A stretch of DNA of 64,000 bases, from positions 687,001 to 751,000 of the forward strand of contig NZ_JAFEWC010000003.1 in the NCBI RefSeq assembly GCF_017355875.1, in the 5' to 3' direction. This document shows, one piece after another, positions 26,874 through 36,400 of this stretch (positions are counted from its first letter, which is position 1; each line of letters starts with the position of its first letter). The stretch is from Aridibaculum aurantiacum (lineage in GTDB: Bacteria; Bacteroidota; Bacteroidia; Chitinophagales; Chitinophagaceae). A model generated the notes under the pieces. It was not told where the DNA came from, made no database searches, and saw only the letters and a program-made list of their open reading frames with translations. A program made the translations under genes and the position numbers.

Positions 26874-29651
26874 TTACAGCGGAAAGTTTTTTACAAGGTT
26901 CTTTACCTGCAGTTTGTCAATGTCTATATTGAAGGAGATGGTACGGGCAAATTTCTTTTCTGCGGTTATACTTTGTACATAGTCTCTGAAAGCGCTGCTG
27001 TACAGAATAGGAATGTAGATGTTTACCAACGAATTGAAAAGCGGTACCTGTAAACCTGCATCGTACATAAAACGACCAGTTGAAGATTCTTCCTGCCATG
27101 CATCGGCGTATGTGCCAATATCTACAAATATCTTCAGCGGTATCTTGATAGGAAGTACACTCAATGGGTTGTATTTACCTGGCAGGTCTGTTACAATGTT
27201 CAGTGCCATCAGCCAATCATCGCTGCTGCCGATTTCTCTTTGCTGTGTTCTTATTTTAAAAAAGCCATCACGCTCCATTATCTGCTGGCTCATCCAGCCA
27301 GTGCCTTCAAATTTGTTGCGGCCAATATAGTAGTTGCTATAGGTATAATCTTCTCTTCCTACAGGCCCGGTCATGTTAAGTGCATAACGATCGTTCTGAA
27401 ATCTTGTAAGAAATGTCCTGGGAACTGTATAAAAAAATTTACCGGCAAACAACCTGGCTGATATGCCCGACTTACCATCGGCATAATTGAAAAAATATTT
27501 ACCAGTAAGTCCTGTTCTTACAAAACCTTCACCTTGGTCAGTAGAAAGCGTGAAGGAATATGGATATAAAATCCTGTTGTCGCTTATAGATAATGAAAGC
27601 CGGTTCACATACCTGTCGTTGCTTTTTTTATCGATAACATCTATAGGTCCTGCGGGTGTTTGCTCTGTTCTAAAATCTAACTGGTCTTCTTTTATCAGGA
27701 AGGTTTGCCAGTGTGCTGAATACCTGCGCGTAGATGTAGCATCCTTATCGTACTTAGTAAGTTCAAGTGATGGCACAATGCGCCGCATACCTAAATGAAT
27801 GGAAGGATCGTCTTGCGGAAATTGATTTTGCGTAAAGTTGATGTAACTAACAGCACCTTCTAATTTATACCCGCGGGCATACTTGGTATAACCAGCACGG
27901 CCAAATCCATTTAATGCTGATGACCCTGTAGCGTACATAGCTCCTGCTATAAACTGGAAGTTGGTAGGTGGTAATGTATAATTATGTACCAAGGCACCCA
28001 GCATCATTTTATCATAAGCGTTGAAACCTATAGCAGGTGCTATATTCAAGTAGTTGTACTTTTCAGTGTCTTTGAAGTTGAATAAGAAAGATGGCTTCAA
28101 CTTTTTCTTCTCAAGGTGATCATGATAAGAAAGTGAACCGCTGTTATGCAATTCAATGAAAATATGGTTAAGGTCTTTGCCACTGTTCTTCTCCATACTC
28201 CACTTAAAATCTTCCGGGTAAGGATGCCTGAAACTCCACTCGCGGTAGTATTGGCGCATGCAGCTATCAAAAAGAGCTGTACCTAATTCATCTTCCAGTT
28301 TCTTCATCCAGCGGCTTGCTTTGTAGTAGGCAACCAGTCCATAGTTCACATGGTTGAATTTGGTGGACGGCGTTTCTATTGGTTGGTCTTTATGAATTTT
28401 AGCCATGATATTCAGCAACCATTTCTCTTCATCGTCAGGTAGCTTCTTGCGCAGGTTAGCAGGTACAGCTTGCAAAAAGCCATAGGTGCCGTACTTCTGA
28501 AGTTCATACCGTTTTTGGTAAAAAGTATTCATGCCTTCATCCATCCACGGATGCTGCCGTTCATTGCTTGCCAGCACACCATAAAACCAGTTGTGGCCAA
28601 TCTCGTGTACGATAGTCGCATCAAAATTTTGTCCTGAATCGCTGGTAGTGATAAGTGTGATGGTAGGGTACTCCATACCGCCGCTTGCCTGGTTCTCATC
28701 TCCCTGCACAACACTGGCAACTAAATAAGGATATTCACCTACATGTATGCTGTAGTGATGCAAACCAGCCTTGGTGTATTTAACGGCTTGCTTATAACCT
28801 TTGTGGTTGTTTTTATGGTAAGTAAATACATCCACTACTTTACCTGAAGCAAGCATGGTGGTGTCATGATCAACTATGAAATCTTTAGAAGCAAACCATG
28901 CAAAATCATGTACCCGGTCCTGCTTGAAATGCCAGGTTTTTTTAGCGCCTTCAATGTTGTGTTTACCATTCTTTTTAATAGCCGAGAGTGTATTCCCATC
29001 TTGAAGAATGCCGGTTGCACCAACAACATAAGCAGCGGGTGCTGTTATCTCCACATCATAAGTTCCAAACTCGCTGTAGAATTCTCCCTGGTCCAGGTAA
29101 GGCATCGGGTGCCAGCCTTTTCTATCATATACTGCAGGTTTAGGAAACCATTGCGTTACCTGGTAGTCATTGCCTATATGTCCACCTCTCGAAAAGTTGT
29201 AAGGCAGTTTTACATGAAAAGGAGAAGTAATGATGGTTTTGGCTCTAGGTAGTAGAGGTTTCGGCAGCCACAGTTTTACAATATCTATATGAGCAGCGTC
29301 TTCTTCCATACGTATGGTTTGTCCATCTGCTTTAAAATCTAGTTTGTTGATGTAACCTCTTGCTTCAGGTTTAGAGAAATAGAAATCTGTTCTGCCCATC
29401 TTCAGGAGCTGATCATTAAATGCTGTACGATCGTTTTTGTAAGCGTTCGGCCACAAGTGAAACCAGATGAAATGAAGTGTATCCGGAGAACGATTGATGT
29501 ACTCTATTGTTTCAAACGCATCCAGCGAGTGATCCTGGTCGTTCAATGAAACAGAAATGGTAACATTCACTTCCTGTTGCCAATATTTTTGCTGGGCAAA
29601 GGCTGTTGAAGCCAATACGAAACAGCATAGAAAAAGAAATAGTTTATTCAC
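26874..29651 (-). CDS. M1-family metallopeptidase, secreted
   Basis: 925-residue zinc aminopeptidase-like protein. Signal peptide (LFLFLCCFVLASTAFAQ), then an N-terminal beta-domain (about 20-270). The gluzincin site is HEIGHNWFYG at about residue 349 with the third ligand Glu in WMDEGMNTF. A long C-terminal part (about 520-925) is strand-rich with outer-membrane-barrel character, unlike classical M1 enzymes. The C-terminal Bacteroidota-specific extension suggests surface or outer-membrane attachment. A degenerate GAMEN-like site (SGGMEYPTITL) is present. Its role is probably extracellular peptide degradation. Confidence 0.9.
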   Translation of the reverse strand: MNKLFLFLCCFVLASTAFAQQKYWQQEVNVTISVSLNDQDHSLDAFETIEYINRSPDTLHFIWFHLWPNAYKNDRTAFNDQLLKMGRTDFYFSKPEARGYINKLDFKADGQTIRMEEDAAHIDIVKLWLPKPLLPRAKTIITSPFHVKLPYNFSRGGHIGNDYQVTQWFPKPAVYDRKGWHPMPYLDQGEFYSEFGTYDVEITAPAAYVVGATGILQDGNTLSAIKKNGKHNIEGAKKTWHFKQDRVHDFAWFASKDFIVDHDTTMLASGKVVDVFTYHKNNHKGYKQAVKYTKAGLHHYSIHVGEYPYLVASVVQGDENQASGGMEYPTITLITTSDSGQNFDATIVHEIGHNWFYGVLASNERQHPWMDEGMNTFYQKRYELQKYGTYGFLQAVPANLRKKLPDDEEKWLLNIMAKIHKDQPIETPSTKFNHVNYGLVAYYKASRWMKKLEDELGTALFDSCMRQYYREWSFRHPYPEDFKWSMEKNSGKDLNHIFIELHNSGSLSYHDHLEKKKLKPSFLFNFKDTEKYNYLNIAPAIGFNAYDKMMLGALVHNYTLPPTNFQFIAGAMYATGSSALNGFGRAGYTKYARGYKLEGAVSYINFTQNQFPQDDPSIHLGMRRIVPSLELTKYDKDATSTRRYSAHWQTFLIKEDQLDFRTEQTPAGPIDVIDKKSNDRYVNRLSLSISDNRILYPYSFTLSTDQGEGFVRTGLTGKYFFNYADGKSGISARLFAGKFFYTVPRTFLTRFQNDRYALNMTGPVGREDYTYSNYYIGRNKFEGTGWMSQQIMERDGFFKIRTQQREIGSSDDWLMALNIVTDLPGKYNPLSVLPIKIPLKIFVDIGTYADAWQEESSTGRFMYDAGLQVPLFNSLVNIYIPILYSSAFRDYVQSITAEKKFARTISFNIDIDKLQVKNLVKNFPL

Positions 29652-29694
29652 AAATAAGCTTTTAAAATCAATTGTGGTATAGGTACGAAATACC

Positions 29695-29729
29695 AGGTAC
29701 GAGGTACGAGGTGCGAAGTACGAGGTGAA
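29695..29729. repeat. Five tandem heptamers AGGTACG
   Basis: AGGTACG twice, then AGGTGCG, AAGTACG and AGGTGAA in register, with one more diverged unit upstream (TAGGTACG at about 29680). It differs in sequence from the AAACATC array 30 nt away but has the same 7-bp period. Confidence 0.8.
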
Positions 29730-29760
29730 AACATCTTATCAACCATCCAAATCATTCATC

Positions 29761-29846
29761 AGCCATACCAACATCAGCCATACCAACATCAAACATCAAA
29801 CACAAAACACCAAACATCAAACCTTAAACCTTAAACTTCAAACCTC
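29761..29846. repeat. 15-mer duplication plus eight AAACnnn heptamers
   Basis: AGCCATACCAACATC occurs twice in tandem (29761-29790). Eight exact 7-mers beginning AAAC follow (29791-29846), and the last abuts the stop codon of the glycosylphosphotransferase gene. It is related to the heptamer array after gcvP: AAACATC is the same 7-mer in another phase. Confidence 0.88.
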
Positions 29847-31271
29847 CTACTTTCCCTTACCCATAAATATGATGCGCAATGTATGTATCATTATTTTGAA
29901 GTCGAGCAGTAACGACACGTTTTCTATATATACAAGATCGTATTGCATGCGCTCCGCCATTTCTTCTACGGTAGATGCATAGCCAAATTGGACCATTCCC
30001 CAGGAAGTGAGCCCGGGTTTTACTTTTAGCAGGTAATTGTAGTAAGGGTTTACCTTGCTGACCTGGTCAATGTAAAATTTTCTTTCCGGCCTGGGCCCTA
30101 CAAGGCTCATGTCGCCCACCAGTATATTAAACAGTTGCGGAAGCTCATCCAGGCGCCACTTTCGCATCACCTTTCCCCAGGCCGTTATCCGTGGATCATG
30201 ATCTGACGAGAGGGCAGGACCATCATTCTCTGCATCTATATACATACTTCTAAACTTGTATATCTTAAATGGCCGGCCTTTGTAGCCGATTCTTTCCTGG
30301 CTGTAAATGATCGGCCCTTTAGATGATAGTGCAGTTCTTATAAAAATAAACAGGTACAGTGGGCTTAGCAGGATAAGACCGAGAATTGAAAAAACAACAT
30401 CTAACAGTCGTTTTATATTCTGTTGCCATACAGGAATAAGCCCTGTATAAATATCAACCAACAAAGCACCCATCACATTGGTTGCTTTTACTGAACCAGT
30501 AAGTATATCCAATGTGTTTGGCGATAGTTTGATATCTACATCCAACTCGCTCAGCCTTTTTACTAGATGTTCGGTTGTTGCCGCTTCATCTGTTTCCAGG
30601 CAAATGATCACAAGCTTTATTTCATGCTTGCGTAAAACATCTTCCAGTTCATCTGTTGAGCCAAGTTTCTTTAAGTATTTGCTCAAGCCATTCTTTGTAT
30701 TGGAAGCGGTAGCAACATATCCATGGATGAAATAGCCGAGGCCTTCAAAATTCTTTTGCACCTCGCGGTATACACGAACTGCCATTGCATTGTTGCCGAT
30801 GATAAGCGTATTAATCCGGTATTTGCCAGAAAGTATATGCGCTTTTGCGCGTCCCAGTACTAAAGCCCGTCCTAAAAAAGTAACGAAGAACTGCAGTCCA
30901 AGAAAGCTGAAGAAAGAGCTATAGAAGTAGCGGTACGTTTCAGCATGATCATTTAAAATGAGCAAAAAGAAAAGAAAGATGCACCCGACCAGGCAGATGA
31001 TAAAAGTGTTTGTCAGTTCATTTAATCTTGACTTTTGGTAAAGCGACTGCCGGTACGAGCCTGTAAGCAAAAACAACGATACCCAAAAAATAGGAACCAG
31101 CCAGATGGACACCTGTAAGGCTGCATCATTTCTGAGTTCCAGCAAAGAAGCAGGCTGCTCATTCAGTAAATGCCTTCTTACCAGTGCAAATAACCACCAG
31201 GCAATTGCAGAAGCCAATGCATCGCTTAATACATACCAGTTTATGTGCAATGGTTTAAACGACTTCATCAA
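29847..31271 (-). CDS. Polyprenyl-phosphate glycosylphosphotransferase (WbaP/WcaJ type)
   Basis: Initiates exopolysaccharide or O-unit assembly by moving a sugar-1-phosphate onto undecaprenyl phosphate. 474 residues: four N-terminal membrane helices (about 10-135), a CoA-binding-like Rossmann domain (LIIGNNAMAVRVYREVQ; VIICLETDEA), a fifth hydrophobic hairpin near 295, and the catalytic tail. The tail has QERIGYKGRPFKIYKFRSM, RKWRLDELPQLFNILVGDM and LVGPRPER. This is the full-length poly-isoprenyl transferase form. Its start codon directly follows the stop of the oxidoreductase gene (0-nt gap). No further polysaccharide genes are in the window. Confidence 0.93.
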   Translation of the reverse strand: MMKSFKPLHINWYVLSDALASAIAWWLFALVRRHLLNEQPASLLELRNDAALQVSIWLVPIFWVSLFLLTGSYRQSLYQKSRLNELTNTFIICLVGCIFLFFLLILNDHAETYRYFYSSFFSFLGLQFFVTFLGRALVLGRAKAHILSGKYRINTLIIGNNAMAVRVYREVQKNFEGLGYFIHGYVATASNTKNGLSKYLKKLGSTDELEDVLRKHEIKLVIICLETDEAATTEHLVKRLSELDVDIKLSPNTLDILTGSVKATNVMGALLVDIYTGLIPVWQQNIKRLLDVVFSILGLILLSPLYLFIFIRTALSSKGPIIYSQERIGYKGRPFKIYKFRSMYIDAENDGPALSSDHDPRITAWGKVMRKWRLDELPQLFNILVGDMSLVGPRPERKFYIDQVSKVNPYYNYLLKVKPGLTSWGMVQFGYASTVEEMAERMQYDLVYIENVSLLLDFKIMIHTLRIIFMGKGK

Positions 31272-32249
31272 CTACTTGCTGTGTATGCGCGAACTGCTGA
31301 TCTTTTCTAATATCTGGTGAGCTACCTCCATAGCAAGGAACCCATCTATTTCACTAACTACAGTTGGAGTATTGTTCTTGATTGCATTCACAAAAGCTTC
31401 GAGTTCTACTTTAATTGCATTTTGTTGTGTAATTGCAGGATTTAAAACTGAAATGGTTTTTTTACCGCTGCCTGTTTCTATGTCAAATGAAAAATGTTCG
31501 CCATCCGCTGGTTTTCCAAGTTGTATCACTTCGGCTTTCCTTTCTAAAAAATCGATGCTGATATAACTATCTTTTTGGAACATCCGCAGCTTGCGCATTT
31601 TCTTCATGCTAATGCGGCTGCTGGTAAGATTGGCTACACACCCGTTATTAAATTCCATACGCACGTTTGCAATGTCAGGCGTGTCTGTCATTACAGCTAC
31701 ACCACTGGCAGAAATATTCTTTACGCCGCTTTTTACCAGGCTAAGTATGATATCGATGTCGTGTATCATTAGGTCCAGTATCACGCTTACTTCGGTGCCA
31801 CGCGGGTTAAACTGCGCCAGCCTGTGCACTTCTATAAACATTGGATTAGGATCCATATCCTTTATTGCCAGGTAAGCTGGATTGAACCTTTCCACATGAC
31901 CTACCTGCATTTTTATATTGGCTTCTTTGGCCATATTTACCAGCAGGCGACCTTCCTCAATAGTATTGGCCAGTGGCTTCTCTACAAATACATGTTTTCC
32001 TTTTCGAATAGCTTTTTCACACAGTGCAAAATGATGATTGGTAGGCGCAATGATGTCAACTGCATCACATGCATCCAGCAGTTTATCAATATCAGTATAT
32101 CGCTTTAGGTCATAAGTTTCTGCCACTTCCTTTGCAGGAGCATCTGATGGATCGTAAAAGCCAACCAGCTTTACGCCTTCTATTTCTTTCCAGTTGTTCA
32201 GGTGAAATTTTCCCAGGTGGCCAACGCCAAAAACACCAATCTTTAACAT
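31272..32249 (-). CDS. Gfo/Idh/MocA-family oxidoreductase
   Basis: NAD(P)-dependent sugar oxidoreductase of 325 residues. Rossmann motif GVGHLGKFHL at residues 7-16; EKPLANT carries the conserved Lys; the substrate-domain strand-helix unit includes HVERFNPAY and DLMIHDIDIIL. The ATG at 32249 begins the conserved IGVFGVG block; the longer reading would use TTG. The gene abuts the glycosylphosphotransferase, so its product probably supplies a modified nucleotide sugar for that pathway (inference). Confidence 0.88.
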   Translation of the reverse strand: MLKIGVFGVGHLGKFHLNNWKEIEGVKLVGFYDPSDAPAKEVAETYDLKRYTDIDKLLDACDAVDIIAPTNHHFALCEKAIRKGKHVFVEKPLANTIEEGRLLVNMAKEANIKMQVGHVERFNPAYLAIKDMDPNPMFIEVHRLAQFNPRGTEVSVILDLMIHDIDIILSLVKSGVKNISASGVAVMTDTPDIANVRMEFNNGCVANLTSSRISMKKMRKLRMFQKDSYISIDFLERKAEVIQLGKPADGEHFSFDIETGSGKKTISVLNPAITQQNAIKVELEAFVNAIKNNTPTVVSEIDGFLAMEVAHQILEKISSSRIHSK

Positions 32250-32331
32250 GTATGACAAGTATTACTATTGCCCGTAAAGATATGCCTTGCTGCACATCCA
32301 CGGGGCAATCATAGCTTTAGTTGTGCACAAT

Positions 32332-32356
32332 AAAAAAGCACCTGGTGGCAGGTGCT
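32332..32356 (-). terminator. Intrinsic terminator of the OB-fold gene
   Basis: AGCACCT (32337-32343), loop GGTGGC, AGGTGCT (32350-32356). On the - strand the stem is followed by a T-run (complement of 32332-32337), closing the gene that ends at 32383. Confidence 0.85.
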
Positions 32357-32382
32357 CTAATGTTATCAAAATAAGTTGTCAT

Positions 32383-32817
32383 CTATTCGTCTTCATTGCC
32401 AAAAAACCTGTTGAAGCCATCCAGGTCCATCGACCTGATCTCGCTGCTGCCATCTTCTTCAAATTTTATTTCTTCAGGGCGTTTTACCAGTATTTCTGTC
32501 CTGCCATTATTTTCAGCTATTATACCCGTTACACATACTTGTTTCTGGTACAGGTATTCTTCTGGTTTATAGGAAAAATGTTTACGGTCTTCCATCCTGA
32601 TAACAATTTGTATAGTGGATGAATTTCCCTGGTCCAATTGTACATAAGTAGTTTTAGCCGCATTGGTTGCCGGTGCTTTGCTTCCGGTAATCCTGCCACA
32701 GATGCTTACCCTGTCTCCAACATGTTTGGAAGCTTCTGAAATAGGTAAGGTACAATTAGCCTTAGCAAATAATGGTGATAAGAAAATGGCGAAGAATAAG
32801 TATAAGGTTGGTTTCAT
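32383..32817 (-). CDS. Secreted OB-fold-like protein
   Basis: 144 residues with a signal peptide (LYLFFAIFLSPLFAKA). The body runs ISEASKHVGDRVSICGRI, then strands YVQLDQG and IQIVIRMED, and VCVTGIIAENNGRTEILVK. This is the pattern of single OB-fold domains that follow a 'DAxxxxGxxVxVxGxV' start. The C-terminal 25 residues are acidic and probably disordered. Ligand unknown. A single-gene unit with its own terminator. Confidence 0.75.
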   Translation of the reverse strand: MKPTLYLFFAIFLSPLFAKANCTLPISEASKHVGDRVSICGRITGSKAPATNAAKTTYVQLDQGNSSTIQIVIRMEDRKHFSYKPEEYLYQKQVCVTGIIAENNGRTEILVKRPEEIKFEEDGSSEIRSMDLDGFNRFFGNEDE

Positions 32818-33485
32818 TGCAGTCGTTTAAGAATGTCTGTCTAGTAGAGGCTAAATGTAAGGAGAATGCTGCTTAGGTATTATTAAATATTTTATAGATG
32901 CTACAATAGAGGCTGAGAAAAATGTTTTCGATAAAGAAGATATTAAATCTCAATGAATTGCCTCTTACGTCAAATAATACTGCTTCCAAAATTGGGAGTG
33001 TAATTTTTATTTGGGAAAATATTCCTGGTTAGGATATTATGCAGAATCCAATCATTTAATTGATTATCTGCATTGAACATATATTTCTACCTACTATTTA
33101 GTTTCTGCACAAATTTTGAAAACGGGTGGCATATTAGGCAGGCTTCCTTCTATAACTGGTTAATTATCTTTTAATGTAAAGGTTTTCAAATAGTTCTGAT
33201 GTTTGTGCCCATTAATTCAATCCATAATATTCATGAGAAAATTCAACACACCCTTTCTAGCATCCTTGATTACTGCATTAAGTATAAAACCTCTCATGTT
33301 GCAGAATCGCTGATTTCAACTGGATAATTTCTCCTACACACAATAATTCGCCACATCGTCCGTTGTTATTGAATCTATTGTAACGTAAGATCAACATTAA
33401 GTGGTGTTGTGCCACAAAAGGAGAATATATAAGAAACAGAAAAGCATTTTATAAAGAAACACCGCAGTCGGTACTGCCGGCGCTG
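32818..33485. other. 668-nt gene-free, A/T-rich region before the giant gene
   Basis: No gene longer than 26 codons. The longest plausible peptide frame starts at ATG 33233 (signal-peptide-like, 26 residues) and has no support. No TAnnTTTG box is placed well for the downstream gene. Its position, length and low G/C suggest that it holds the promoter and control region of the surface-fibre locus. Confidence 0.5.
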
Positions 33486-36400
33486 ATGAATATGAATAGG
33501 TTCTCAATCTGTCAAAAAGGATTTATGCAGGCATGCACAAAAAGGTGGATGCTGGCATTGCTGTTTATGGCATTCTCAGTGGCAGGTTTAGCGCAAACTA
33601 CCAGCTGGATCGGTCATGATAGAAACTGGGCAAGAACGTACAACTGGACGAATGGCATTCCTACCAGCACTATGGATATAATAGTAGGTGATGCTAATTT
33701 CATTGGCTTTTCTCAACCTACCATACCGGCCACCGCTACTTTTAGAAGTGTAACCGTAGGTGGCGTTAGAAATGCTGTAGTAAGTTTCAAGTCTCGTACA
33801 GTTCACAATGTGACCATAGAACCAAATGGTACATTGGATATGGCAAAAGGAACGCTTACCATCACTGGTAACTGGATCAATAATGGCGGCTCTTATACTT
33901 ACCACCCCAGATCGTACGAAGCTTTTGCAGGTACTGCACAGGTGATAGGTGGAACGGCAGCTACCCAATTTAAAAACACAACCATCAATGCCGGAGCGGT
34001 GGTTACATTCAGTACAAATTTTAGTACCCAAAATGGTCTTACTGTTTCCGGTACATTGATACCTGATGAAGCAACTCATCCCAGGTATACCGGAAGTGTG
34101 AGTGTGACAGATGGTGGAATTTTAAAAGTGAATGCGAATGTCTACTCCACCAATTACAGCGCCAATCCAGTATTACAAGCAGGTAGTGGTGTGGAGTATA
34201 GCGCGCAGGCAGATCAAACCATTAGCAACTTTACGTACAGCTCTTTGATCATTAGTGGCGCAGGTACAAAATCTATAACCACGGCTCTTAACGCTTTACA
34301 ATCCGCAAGTTCTTCTATTGGTAATATTTACGTTCTATCTGGTATACTTGATCTGCGAACCTTTACAGCCAATCGAGGTACAAGTACAGCAGGAGGCACG
34401 TTAAGCGTAGCTAATGGCGCTTCTTTGCACATAGCAGGCGGTACCAGCGGAACTACTGCTTTCCCTGCCAATTTTGCAACTGTTTCCCTTAGCATCACCA
34501 GCACCGTATTGTATTATGGAACGGGCCCGCAGGTGGTTTCGCCTCAAACATATGGCAACCTTACTTTTACCAGCTCTTCAGGAGCAACTATCAAAACTTT
34601 ACCAGCCATTTCATTTACAATTGCCGGCAATCTTACCAGCAGCGTGGGCAGTGGTTCCAGTGTGAGTTATACAGCAGCTTCTAATATTAATATACTAGGT
34701 AGTGTAAATATTGGCGCCTCCACCACGTTTGACGGTAGCTCTATGACCATAGGAGTAGGTGGTAACTGGGTAAATAACGGAACCTTTAACGGGAGCACCG
34801 GGACAGTTTTCTATACAGGAGCCGGTAGTACCATATCAGGCACCGGTACTCATAATTTCAACAACATATCTTTTCGCGCTTCTGACATAACAGCTACTTC
34901 TGCCTTACTTACTGTAGCCGGTAACCTGGAAACAACAGGAGAAGGAAGTTTCAGGCACCTGCCGGGTAACTTGCTGACGATGACGGGAGCCGGCAAAACG
35001 ATTATCGGTTCAGGTATAATCCTGGGAAATCTTTCTGTTCCAGGCACCGTTACTACCACCAGTACGTTCACTGTTAGAGACAACCTGTCCGTAGCAGGAA
35101 GTTTATCTGCATCTGCTGGAAACATCAGCATGACAGGTGCTTCTAAAACCATTAGCGGTAGCGGAACGATGGCCTTCCATGGCTTGTTGATACCAGGCAC
35201 AGTTACTACAGCATCTAGTTTTTCTGTTTCAAACGCATTGGACATTTCCGGTAGTTTCCTGGCAACAGCAGGCACCGCCACCTTTACCGGGTCGGCTACA
35301 CTTAACGGTACGGCCAACCTGTTCAACGTAGTGCTACATGCTACCACGCTTATCCTTTCTACCAATTCTGTGTTGGGTGTTTCTAATACTTTCACCATCA
35401 CTGCCGGTACATTGAATGTTACGTCTGCTATTCCTAACACAGTTCACTTCAATGGTACGGTTAACCAGGTGATTCCTTCTACTACTTATCACCAGCTATT
35501 GCTGAGCAATGGTAATACCAAAACAGCCGGTGGTAACATCACCACCAACGGCGTTTTCACCATAGGCACCAATACTACTTTTGACGCTTCTACATTTACC
35601 CATACGCTCAATAGCCACTTGGTAAACAATGGTTCGTTTACGGCAGGCACCAGTACAGTTCAATTCATGGGTGCTTCTGATGTGACACTTACGGGAGCTA
35701 CTACTTTCAATATCCTTACGCTCAATAAGACAACATCGGTGAATGTACTCACCTTGCTTAGCAATGTGAATGCTTCTATTGTGAATATGACCAATGGAAG
35801 AATGCGCACCAATACCAATACCATTACCATCACCACTACCCGTAATGGCTCCGGAACAATACTTGGTAATATCCGCAGGCTGCATGCATTTTCTGCAGGT
35901 GTTTCTTATGCTTTTGCCCATCCTGATAACACCATTAATTTTGCTTCACTTGCTTCTGTTACTTCGGTGACCGTATCTGTAAAAGTGGCCTCGGTTCCGG
36001 ATTTTGATTTTGGTAGTTCTATCAATCGTGAATATGCCATTGCTATACCAAGCGGTACTTACAATGCTACATTGCGTTTACACTATGAAGATGGTGAGCT
36101 AAATGGTAACACAGAATCAGCGCTTGTATTGTGGAGCTTCAATGGCACAGAGTGGGAATCGAATGGTAAGACTGCTTTCAATGCTACGTCCAATTTTGTA
36201 GAGTTGGCAGGTATTACCAACCTGGTAAAGCGATGGACGCTGGCAAATATTCCTAACGTACTTAGGTGGAATGGATCAGTAAGTACGGAATGGCACAATG
36301 CGGCCAACTGGACGATCATCCAGGGAGTACCGGGATCTACACCTACCGCTAACGATGTGGTGCAAATAGGGCAGGCTGCTTTTACGCATCATCCTACCAT

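Noticed and set aside
33115-33190. TTTGAAAAC / GTTTTCAAA inverted repeats as a possible invertible promoter of the fibre locus
   Set aside because: Only 9 bp in A/T-rich sequence, no promoter box between them, no invertase gene nearby.
33233-33313. 26-codon signal-peptide-like frame upstream of the giant gene
   Set aside because: Too short, ends abruptly, no sign of translation; could be a leader but cannot be supported.
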